Source: Saprospiraceae bacterium
GTDB taxonomy: Bacteria > Bacteroidota > Bacteroidia > Chitinophagales > Saprospiraceae
Reading direction: 5' to 3'
DNA length: 64,000 nt
Assembly: GCA_020631105.1 (NCBI GenBank)
Contig: JAHDHW010000001.1
Span: 65,114-129,113 of the forward strand
Positions 1-7,443 of this stretch are shown piece by piece (the first letter of the stretch is position 1; each line of letters begins with the position of its first letter). The notes under the pieces were generated by a model. That model was not told the DNA's origin. It saw nothing but the letters and a program-made list of their open reading frames with translations, and did not search any database. The position numbers and the translations under genes were made by a program.

Positions 1-150
1 CTTCGAATCCTTGGTCGTCGGGAAGAAGGAGAAGGCGGTGAAGGAGGTAGCAACTACACTCCAAATACACAGCCTGCTACAAACACAAATCCTGCTACTC
101 CGCAAGCAGCAGAACCTATGCAGGCTGCGGATGATGATTTACCATTCTAG
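1..150 (+). CDS. ssb: Single-stranded DNA-binding protein, C-terminal fragment
   Basis: Only the last 49 codons are in the window; the gene begins off the left edge. The frame reads a glycine/glutamate-rich then Asn/Thr/Pro/Gln-rich disordered linker and ends in the acidic tip DDDLPF, the conserved SSB tail that docks replication and repair partners. The OB fold itself is outside the window. It is followed by gldE and gldD in the same direction, the usual order in gliding Bacteroidota, which supports the call. A longer open frame overlapping it has no protein-like features. Confidence 0.88.
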   Translation, partial: LRILGRREEGEGGEGGSNYTPNTQPATNTNPATPQAAEPMQAADDDLPF

Positions 151-223
151 TTTAATCGGAGAACGAGTGCAACTATTACAAGCCTGTACTCGTTCTCCAT
201 TTATTTGAGCTAATCTCGCAAAC

Positions 224-1618
224 TTGGATCCTGAGCCCTACTTTCTAGCAAACGAATTACTATTCCTTCCTTTACAAATCTCTGCCTCAGGCTTAGTTAT
301 TGGGGGCATCATCATTGTAATACTTCTTTTTTGCTCTGCTTTAATTTCCAGTTCGGAAGTTGCTTTCTTTAGTCTAACTGTTAATGACCTGGAAAAGATC
401 ACCCAAGAGAATTCTGAAGTCACTGAGCGAATCCTTCGTTTAAGGGAACGTCCCAGAGCCTTATTAGCCACCATACTCATTAGCAATAACTTCATCAATA
501 TTGCGATTGTAATCCTTTCGGAGTACTTACTCCGCTATATCCTTGAAGTATCCGTTTGTGAAGGATGGATGTCGGTCGCACCGGATTGGCTTTCGAGTCT
601 TTTATCGGGGCAAATGTTACACTTTCTGATTACGGTAGTTGGTGTCACTTTTCTATTGGTGTTATTTGGAGAAGTTGCACCTAAGATATATGCCAAGATC
701 AATAACGTTAGCCTCGCCAAACTCATGTCCGGAACACTCCTCTTTCTTTCTGGAATTTTTCAACCAATTAGCAGGACTTTAATCCGAGGAACAGATATTA
801 TCGAACGCAGGCTACAAGGTCGAAACTCAAATGGCAATATGACCAGTAGAGCAGAAATTGATCAGGCTATTGAACTAACCGTCAGAGACGAAATACATGC
901 GGAAAGGGAAATGGATATCCTTAAAGGAATCGTGAAGTTTGGGGATGTTGCCGTAAAACAAATCATGCGATCCAGAGTTGATGTCATTGCTATTGACTTT
1001 CGGGACAGTTACTCCACTTTGCTCAACACGGTAAAGGACGCTGGATTTTCAAGAATCCCTGTTTATGATGAAGACTTTGACAACATCACTGGTATTTTAT
1101 ACGTAAAAGACTTGCTCGACCATCTTAGTGAACCTTCAGAGTATGAGTGGCAGGAACTTATTCGAACAGACATCATGTTCGTTCCGGAGTCAAAAAAAAT
1201 AGATGATCTCCTAAGAGAGTTTCAGCAAAACCGAACTCATATGGCGATTGTGGTTGACGAGTTTGGGGGAAGTTCAGGAATCGTAACTTTAGAAGATATC
1301 ATGGAAGAGGTGATCGGCGAGATCAAAGATGAATTTGATGATGATATTGAGTTAGAGTACCGTAAAATTGACGATTACAATTATGTATTCGAAGGTAAAA
1401 CACTACTGAATGATGTCTGTCGGGTAATCGGTGTAGACACTAATACTTTTGATACCATAAAAGGAAATGCCGATTCTGTAGCAGGTTTGATCTTAGAAGT
1501 ATTGGGACAAATCCCTAAAAAAGATCGCGAGGTAAAATACAATGACTATCGGTTTAAAATCGTTTCGGTTGATGATCGAAGAATCAAAGAAATACAAATC
1601 ACCTTACCGGAAGATTAG
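224..1618 (+). CDS. gldE: GldE, gliding-motility-associated CNNM/CBS membrane protein
   Basis: This 464-residue protein has the CorC/HlyC-type layout: an N-terminal DUF21 membrane region with about four hydrophobic segments (roughly residues 20-190), a paired CBS region (about 215-345, including the VVDEFGGSSGIVTLEDIMEE signature) and a C-terminal transporter-associated domain. GldE is a paralogue of these putative Mg/Co transporters and supports T9SS and gliding in flavobacteria, where it is linked to GldD. Here it sits 73 bp after ssb and 56 bp before gldD, probably one transcript. The start is a TTG; no in-frame ATG lies nearby and the Shine-Dalgarno site is poor, so the exact start is uncertain. 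A general CorC-like ion transporter is the alternative, but the neighbours favour GldE. Confidence 0.88.
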   Translation: MDPEPYFLANELLFLPLQISASGLVIGGIIIVILLFCSALISSSEVAFFSLTVNDLEKITQENSEVTERILRLRERPRALLATILISNNFINIAIVILSEYLLRYILEVSVCEGWMSVAPDWLSSLLSGQMLHFLITVVGVTFLLVLFGEVAPKIYAKINNVSLAKLMSGTLLFLSGIFQPISRTLIRGTDIIERRLQGRNSNGNMTSRAEIDQAIELTVRDEIHAEREMDILKGIVKFGDVAVKQIMRSRVDVIAIDFRDSYSTLLNTVKDAGFSRIPVYDEDFDNITGILYVKDLLDHLSEPSEYEWQELIRTDIMFVPESKKIDDLLREFQQNRTHMAIVVDEFGGSSGIVTLEDIMEEVIGEIKDEFDDDIELEYRKIDDYNYVFEGKTLLNDVCRVIGVDTNTFDTIKGNADSVAGLILEVLGQIPKKDREVKYNDYRFKIVSVDDRRIKEIQITLPED

Positions 1619-1674
1619 TTTTCGAACAAATAATTTATCACCATTGACCCCTGAGGTCGCATATCATTATTACA

Positions 1675-2283
1675 TTGAGACAAGCAATCATCTTAGCCAT
1701 TTCTCTAGTCCTTGGGCTTAGCGCCTGCGAAGAACCTGTCTATACCCCAAAACCACGTGGTTATCCTAAAGTAGATTATCCGGCTAAAAACTATCAGGCT
1801 TTTGATGCCAATTATTGTTCCTTCACCTTTGAGTATCCTGAGTATGCCGTTATTGAGCAGGACACTGCATTCTTTGAAGGAAAACCTGTTGACCCTTGCT
1901 GGTTTGATTTATTGATTCCAGCTTTCGACGCCCGAGTGCATTGCAGCTATATTCCGATTGATAAAGAAAATCCCTTTGACGAATTAAATGCAGATGCTTT
2001 TGATCTTGCAAGTAAGCATAATCTAAAAGCAAATTATATTGATGATTACGTTATTCAAAAACCGAATGGTGTGAGTGGTATTGCCTTTAACCTGGAGGGG
2101 GCCGTAGCTTCTCCTTTTCAGTTTGTGCTTACGGACTCTACCAATCATTTTGTCCGGGGATCATTATACTTTAATACTCAGGCACGCCCTGACTCTTTAG
2201 CTCCGGTTATTGATTTTGTCAAAAAAGATATCATGCATATGATTAATACCTTTGCATGGAATGAAAGCATTAAGGTTAATTAG
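1675..2283 (+). CDS. gldD: GldD, gliding motility lipoprotein
   Basis: The 202-residue product begins with a lipoprotein signal peptide (MRQAIILAISLVLGLSACEE; lipobox LSAC, acylated Cys at about residue 18) followed by the short Pro/Tyr-rich stretch typical of GldD. The rest is soluble and would face the periplasm. Length and the position straight after gldE match GldD of Flavobacterium, which is needed for gliding and T9SS function. The start is TTG, chosen because it places the signal peptide correctly. A strong convergent terminator follows 28 bp after the stop. Confidence 0.87.
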   Translation: MRQAIILAISLVLGLSACEEPVYTPKPRGYPKVDYPAKNYQAFDANYCSFTFEYPEYAVIEQDTAFFEGKPVDPCWFDLLIPAFDARVHCSYIPIDKENPFDELNADAFDLASKHNLKANYIDDYVIQKPNGVSGIAFNLEGAVASPFQFVLTDSTNHFVRGSLYFNTQARPDSLAPVIDFVKKDIMHMINTFAWNESIKVN

Positions 2284-2310
2284 GCTTCCATTATCCTGAT
2301 CCTAAATCAA

Positions 2311-2344
2311 AGAGGGGCAATCTAATTATTTAGATTGCCCCTCT
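2311..2344. terminator. Bidirectional terminator between gldD and the Spy-like gene
   Basis: A perfect 15-bp inverted repeat (left arm AGAGGGGCAATCTAA, 2311-2325; right arm 2330-2344) encloses a TTAT loop, between two convergent genes. The run of T on either side is weak, but the stem is long and GC-rich at its base. Confidence 0.85.
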
Positions 2345-2374
2345 CGGTTTAAGTCGATCTTTATTAGTTATGGA

Positions 2375-3577
2375 TTAGCGGATAACCTTTGTTGAAATCG
2401 CTTTACCATTAGCATCTTTCACGACAACGTAATAAATACCTGTAGTATACTGAGAGAAATTAATTGTTGTTTTGTGCTTACCCGCAGTTTGCTGTAAGTT
2501 ATCAACAACCTTTAGCAAGTTTCCGGATTTATCATGCAGTTCGATCGTCACTTCTCCTGCTGATTTTAAAGTATACTCCAATTGGCTTTCTCCAAGAGAA
2601 GGATTTGGATAAACTTTAATATCACTAATTAAGTTTGATTCGGATACTTGCACCGACGCATTAGGATCAAGCAGGAGAAAGCGTGCCTGATGGCGCAATG
2701 CTTTATTAGCTTTGTACTCCGCTTTTTCTTCTTCCGACCATTCATTTTTGCCTTTGCGCTTACCTTTTCCTTTCCTTCCTTTCTTTGCTCCTTCTCCTCC
2801 GCGACCTTCTTTGAAGTTTGCTTTTGCTTCTTCTTTGATTGCTTTTAGCTCGGGTTCTACTTCTGCCAAAAGAGGCTCAATATCTGATTGATATTTCTCT
2901 ACTAAAGCTTTAACCTCTAATCGTAAAGGATCGTTTTTCATTGCTTCACGCTTCGCTTTGTGAGCAGCCTTGCGTTCAGCGATTTCTTCCTCACTCGGCC
3001 GCTCTCCTTTTTCACGATCAGCTCGACGTGCTTTCATCTCTGCTTTTTTCGCTTCCTTTTTAGCGTCCACCTCTATTCTTAACTCAGCAATTCGTTGTTT
3101 ATCTGTAGCACTAATCTTTGACTCTAATTTAGCACGCTGCTCAAGCAGAATAGGCATAACCTTTTCATCTTTTATCTGCTTCATTGCTGCGTGTTGCTCT
3201 TTACTTACTTTATGGCCCTTGTGCCCTTTTCCACCTTTACGATGACCTCGTTTTGGCATTTCATCAAATTTTGCAGCTTGCTCTTCGGTCAAAATCGCTT
3301 TGATTTCTTGCTCCGCATCAGAACGCATTTGCTTCATTGCTGCGCGCATACCATCCCGATCTTCTTGTTCGTGCATTGCCTTCATCCGTTCGCCATACTT
3401 TAGATGAATCGCTTTGATTTCTTTTGCTTGCTCATCACTTAAGCTGAGGGCTTCCGTTAATCGTTCTGTCATTTTAGTAGCGCGAGCTTCCGGATCGCCT
3501 TTACCTCGTTGTGCGAAAATGCTTACACTCACCAGTAAAGCGAGCATTAGAATTGATATTTGCAGGATCTTTTTCAT
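2375..3577 (-). CDS. Secreted lysine-rich Spy/LTxxQ-like protein with T9SS sorting domain
   Basis: The 400-residue protein has a Sec signal peptide (residues 1-22, ending IFAQ), then a long helical, charged region with Spy/CpxP-like LTxxQ-type motifs (LSDEQ near residue 47, LTEEQ near 97), followed by Lys/Arg/Glu-rich segments including a Gly-Lys block near residues 255-275. The last 80 or so residues are a T9SS C-terminal domain (SDIKVYPNPSLGES ... TGIYYVVVKD). In Spy/CpxP the motif belongs to an ATP-independent periplasmic chaperone; here the sorting domain implies export to the cell surface or medium. The function is inferred from motifs only. The gene stands alone, ending at the shared terminator. 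Confidence 0.7.
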   Translation of the reverse strand: MKKILQISILMLALLVSVSIFAQRGKGDPEARATKMTERLTEALSLSDEQAKEIKAIHLKYGERMKAMHEQEDRDGMRAAMKQMRSDAEQEIKAILTEEQAAKFDEMPKRGHRKGGKGHKGHKVSKEQHAAMKQIKDEKVMPILLEQRAKLESKISATDKQRIAELRIEVDAKKEAKKAEMKARRADREKGERPSEEEIAERKAAHKAKREAMKNDPLRLEVKALVEKYQSDIEPLLAEVEPELKAIKEEAKANFKEGRGGEGAKKGRKGKGKRKGKNEWSEEEKAEYKANKALRHQARFLLLDPNASVQVSESNLISDIKVYPNPSLGESQLEYTLKSAGEVTIELHDKSGNLLKVVDNLQQTAGKHKTTINFSQYTTGIYYVVVKDANGKAISTKVIR

Positions 3578-3801
3578 TGTTGAATGTTTTAGTTAACAGT
3601 TTGAAAATTGGGTAACTAACCATTGCTTTGACTAACAATATCTCCATTAGTTACATCTACAAATTGCAGCAAAGTTTCCTTATACCAAAGGATAGTCAAC
3701 GAATGGGGAATAATTCTCAATGAAAATAATAGCGAGAGCTTTGAGTTCAACGAACACAAGGAATTCATCAACAAAAACAGGCTGAAAATCTATGTTTAAT
3801 T

Positions 3802-5505
3802 CTACAATTTAATAAAAGGTGCGGTATACACTTTAGATTGTTCTACATTGGAAATTCGAAGTACGTAGAACCCCAGCGGCCAATTTAATATATCCTTTTG
3901 TATATAACCCTCGGAGGAATTGAAGGTCATCATTAGTTGCCCGGAAGCATTATAAACTTCGTAAAAGAGTGAAGCGCCTGTTTCATTCACAATCTTCAGC
4001 GTTGAGCTCAGCGGATTTTGTAAAAGATAAACCTGATCATTTTCAAAGCGCAGATCTAAGTCGGTTGTCATGTCATTGATAGTACAACCATAGTCTACTG
4101 AGTTCAGTTCTATCGGATCCCCCGGACTTAAGTCTCGGCCTTCGAAAGCAGGATAATCCGGTCCGTAACGATATGCTCGGAAGAGCACTAGTGGAGTATT
4201 AAAAATATCAGTTTCCTGTGCAAGAGGCCCGACTCCTGTACGTACCGGATTTTGATAAGCCCAAACGATTTCATCTTCAGGAGTAACTTCAAAAACATAT
4301 CCAGAACGCCCACTACAAATTAAGGTATTTCCATTAGGCTGTCGCTGCGCTCCGGAAACATTTAAAGAGCTAAAGGATTCTGGAGGGTTGCCGATATATT
4401 GCCAATCAGCTTGTTCCGGACCAAAAGACATTCCTTCTGCTAGCAGGTATTGGCCTTCCGTATCCATCGGTGGCGTCAAGACATCAATAGAGGAGTAATC
4501 AATACCCGGCCGTTTCCAGCCATTATTAAAAACCATAATTTTTCCTTCATCTTCTAATCCTTCCGGAATCCAGTGTACATCATGCTGGCCAAATAGTTTT
4601 TGATCGGCTGCTGTTCCTCGCTGGTAGGCTTGTGGGTTCCCCCAACGGTATAATAAATCTCCTCCCCTTCCCGAATTGCCACCGGAATGACTCGCTGCTT
4701 CTGCAATATTTGTACTATGATCAATAATCCAAAACTCATGCAGATGTCTGGAACTAACGATAATCTGATCTAATGCTTCATTATAATCGATTGCATTAAA
4801 ATGTATCCAGTCAGGCCCAGTAGAGGCTCCACCTCCGGCATTTGCTTCAAAATTAATATCCACTAACTCCGGGTGCTCCGATACGACACCATAATTTGCT
4901 TTGGTACTGTCAAAATCCTGAATTAAGTGATCCCAGAGGTTCCACACCCAGACTATATTTCCACTATTAAATCCAGTGGGTTCGATTTCAACAATTTGCT
5001 CTGACCACACTCCAAGCTCGCTTGTCAAATCCGGGTTTCGGCCATTATTCGTCGCTTCCATTGTCGTCCTCAGGTCCCAGGCCAAAAGCAGAATATTCCC
5101 ATTCGGAAGCAATTCAATATCATGATGTTGATGAAAATCAAAAGAAGCGTAATCATATTGCCATATCAGATTTCCTTCCCAGTCAAACCGTTCAATCCGG
5201 CCACCTTGTCCTCCTGCGTTGAAGATTCCTGAGATCGCCGCCGTTCGGAGCAGGTCACCGTTTTCTAGTAAATAAGCACTACTTCCTGGGCGTTCTTCTG
5301 CATCCCATTGATTCACCACTCTTCCACAATTATCAATCAGATAAGTAGAGGTAAATTCTGGCGCGATCAAAGTATAGCCATTAAAGGCTGCCGAATCATT
5401 TTGGAAGACGCCTAAGGTTTGTTGCCCTAAAAGAGACCAGGCAATACATAATAAGAGAATAGAGATGAAAACACGTTGCATAAGAAGCCAGGTAAATTTC
5501 ATCAA
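3802..5505 (-). CDS. Arylsulfotransferase (ASST)-like secreted protein with T9SS sorting domain
   Basis: The 567-residue protein carries an N-terminal signal peptide (cut near residue 28, SLLGQQ), an ASST-like beta-propeller and a C-terminal T9SS domain (about 490-567). Propeller repeats show the typical 'HxD/ENGN' pattern, for example HHDIELLPNGNILLLAWD and GQHDVHWIPEG, and late blades such as GRSGYVFEVTPEDEIVWAY. The family moves sulfate between phenolic esters, or acts only as a propeller scaffold; I cannot confirm the catalytic His/Arg set by eye, so activity is open. It starts 57 bp after the LytTR regulator in the same direction and could be in its operon. Confidence 0.75.
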   Translation of the reverse strand: MMKFTWLLMQRVFISILLLCIAWSLLGQQTLGVFQNDSAAFNGYTLIAPEFTSTYLIDNCGRVVNQWDAEERPGSSAYLLENGDLLRTAAISGIFNAGGQGGRIERFDWEGNLIWQYDYASFDFHQHHDIELLPNGNILLLAWDLRTTMEATNNGRNPDLTSELGVWSEQIVEIEPTGFNSGNIVWVWNLWDHLIQDFDSTKANYGVVSEHPELVDINFEANAGGGASTGPDWIHFNAIDYNEALDQIIVSSRHLHEFWIIDHSTNIAEAASHSGGNSGRGGDLLYRWGNPQAYQRGTAADQKLFGQHDVHWIPEGLEDEGKIMVFNNGWKRPGIDYSSIDVLTPPMDTEGQYLLAEGMSFGPEQADWQYIGNPPESFSSLNVSGAQRQPNGNTLICSGRSGYVFEVTPEDEIVWAYQNPVRTGVGPLAQETDIFNTPLVLFRAYRYGPDYPAFEGRDLSPGDPIELNSVDYGCTINDMTTDLDLRFENDQVYLLQNPLSSTLKIVNETGASLFYEVYNASGQLMMTFNSSEGYIQKDILNWPLGFYVLRISNVEQSKVYTAPFIKL

Positions 5506-5562
5506 AGTTAACCCAGCTTAGCCAAGCATCCTAATAGCTTTTTCTTTTGTGTCTTTTATCAG

Positions 5563-6264
5563 TCAGAACACTCTGGACAGGACAGCATCTTTATACATTG
5601 CGCCGATGGGTAGCTTCTCTTTTCCGATGTGTAGGAGATTACCTTCTAAAGTTTTTATTTTTTTGATAGGTACAATATAGGATTTGTGGATTCGGATAAA
5701 TTCATCAGAGGGCAACTCAAGCTCTAACTTTTTGAGCGCATTAAGCGAAAGAATGCGTCCTTCCGGAGTATGAAAAGCGACGTACTCTCGCATACCTTGT
5801 ATGTAATTAATGTCCTCAAAATAAATTTTATGCACCTTATGCTCTGATTTGACCAAAAGGTAATTTTTTTTGGTCGCTGAAGTCGTCTCCTTCTCCGATT
5901 CTCCTGACGTCCGAGCCACTGCTTTGTTCACTGCTTGAATAAAACGATCAAGGCCAAAGGGTTTGAGTAAATAATCGACTACGTCGAGCGCATAGCCTTC
6001 CAGTGCATAATCTGCATAAGCCGTTGTAAAAATAACCATCGGCTTATCATTCATTGTTTTCAAAAATTCTACACCGGTAAGTTCCGGCATTTGAATATCT
6101 AAAAACATCAGATCAATCTTTTCTGATTGCAAAACAGCCATTGCCTCCAATGGATTTTTACACTTTGCCACCAACTCCAGGTTTGGCATTTTAGAAACAT
6201 AATTTTCCAGTAATGTCCGAGCAAGCTCTTCGTCATCAACAATTATACATCTGAGGCTTTTCAT
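5563..6264 (-). CDS. LytTR-family response regulator
   Basis: This 233-residue regulator has an N-terminal receiver domain (acidic pair DDEE near residue 10, phospho-acceptor Asp in MFLDIQMPELTG near 56, conserved Thr in IFTTAYADYA, Lys in LLKPFG) and a C-terminal LytTR DNA-binding domain (about 133-233, FIRIHKSYIVPIKKI). Its ATG overlaps the stop of the upstream sensor kinase by 4 bp, so the two are translationally coupled. Likely targets are unknown; the arylsulfotransferase-like gene immediately downstream is the obvious candidate. Confidence 0.93.
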   Translation of the reverse strand: MKSLRCIIVDDEELARTLLENYVSKMPNLELVAKCKNPLEAMAVLQSEKIDLMFLDIQMPELTGVEFLKTMNDKPMVIFTTAYADYALEGYALDVVDYLLKPFGLDRFIQAVNKAVARTSGESEKETTSATKKNYLLVKSEHKVHKIYFEDINYIQGMREYVAFHTPEGRILSLNALKKLELELPSDEFIRIHKSYIVPIKKIKTLEGNLLHIGKEKLPIGAMYKDAVLSRVF

Positions 6265-7304
6265 ACTATATCAATTTTAAGCACCACACTAAATTCATTT
6301 TCCTGCTGATCGATTGTTAGTTGGTGTTGATCTGGGTAAACTAACTCTAATTGACGCTGCACATTTTTCAAACCGATTCCGCCGACTTTATCCTTGGTAG
6401 ACTTTAAATCCGGCACACTATTCTTAACTTCAAATAGTAAAGTATTATCACTAATAGCCAAGTCAACTTTTATCCACCCTTTTTCCAGGTCCTCGATCTT
6501 GCTATGCTTAAATGCATTCTCAATAAATGGTACAAAGATCAAGGGTGCAACCATTAAATCTGGTTGGCTGCGATCCAGGTTTAACTGAATATTTAATCCT
6601 TCACTATCCTTTAGACGATAGAGGTCGACAAAATTATCGATATAGTCCAGTTCCTTTCGTAATGGCACCCGATCTACTTTACAATCATAGAGCATATAAC
6701 GTAGCATTTCGGACAATTTCAAAAGGTTCTCTGGAGCATCATCTGACTTAATAACCGATAAGGTATAGACATTATTCAATGCATTAAAGAAAAAATGTGG
6801 GTTGATCTGAGATTTCAAAAACTTCATTTCTGCCTCTAACTTCTCACTTCTCAGCAAAGCTGATTCTTTTTCTTTACTCGCCGCAAAATTTGCAATTGCA
6901 AAAAGAGAGCTACCAATTAAGGAAAACAAATAAGGAGAAACTTCTGCAAGGGATCGAACAAACTTTAAATAGGCTGGTGCATTACGGAATCTTCGTTTTT
7001 TCTGGTACTGATCAAAAAAATCAGCCCATGGCATGCCATCCCATTCCAATATAAAATAGACGAGTAGAATTAAGCCTATACTTGCTAAAATGTAATTGAA
7101 AATTTGCTTCTTGAAATATAGATGTGGTAAGAGATATTCAAGATTGATAAAAACAACAATGAATACTGCTATAAAAATCTGAAGACTGCGCACCATCGCT
7201 CGTTCAGGGTGTTCCCCTCCGATTAATATCACGGGAAATAATACCCAAATCACACTCCAAAACAAGAGCTGCAACCACGTACTTCTTTTACCAAGAATCT
7301 TCAT
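6261..7304 (-). CDS. LytS-like sensor histidine kinase
   Basis: This membrane kinase has four hydrophobic segments in the first 150 residues, then a His_kinase domain with the signature QINPHFFFNALNN (phospho-accepting His) and a HATPase_c-like end with FIENAFKHS (N box) and GGIGLKNVQRQLELVY (G box). No extracellular sensor domain is obvious, so the membrane part may itself sense the signal. I chose the ATG at 7304, which has AAGG just upstream, over a TTG at 7340 that would add 12 residues. It overlaps the response regulator by 4 bp and the pair forms a two-component system. Confidence 0.92.
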   Translation of the reverse strand: MKILGKRSTWLQLLFWSVIWVLFPVILIGGEHPERAMVRSLQIFIAVFIVVFINLEYLLPHLYFKKQIFNYILASIGLILLVYFILEWDGMPWADFFDQYQKKRRFRNAPAYLKFVRSLAEVSPYLFSLIGSSLFAIANFAASKEKESALLRSEKLEAEMKFLKSQINPHFFFNALNNVYTLSVIKSDDAPENLLKLSEMLRYMLYDCKVDRVPLRKELDYIDNFVDLYRLKDSEGLNIQLNLDRSQPDLMVAPLIFVPFIENAFKHSKIEDLEKGWIKVDLAISDNTLLFEVKNSVPDLKSTKDKVGGIGLKNVQRQLELVYPDQHQLTIDQQENEFSVVLKIDIV

Positions 7305-7393
7305 AAGCCTTAATATGCAAGTTGTTTTACTAAAGTCCAATTCGAGTCAACGAACAGGTTAAATTTATCAATAAACTTGATACTCTACACTAA

Positions 7394-7425
7394 AAAAGGC
7401 CAATGGAAAACACCATTGACCTTTT
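7394..7425 (-). terminator. Terminator of the TonB-receptor gene
   Basis: On the minus strand, 19 bp past the receptor stop, a 13-bp stem with one G-U pair (AAAGGTCAATGG-type arms, 6-nt loop) is followed by a T run. It separates the receptor from the two-component pair. Confidence 0.8.
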
Positions 7426-7443
7426 GATTTTAGTTTTTTTGTA

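Noticed and set aside
11-208. 65-codon open frame over the end of ssb
   Set aside because: Out of frame with the ssb tail that ends in DDDLPF; its product has no recognisable feature.
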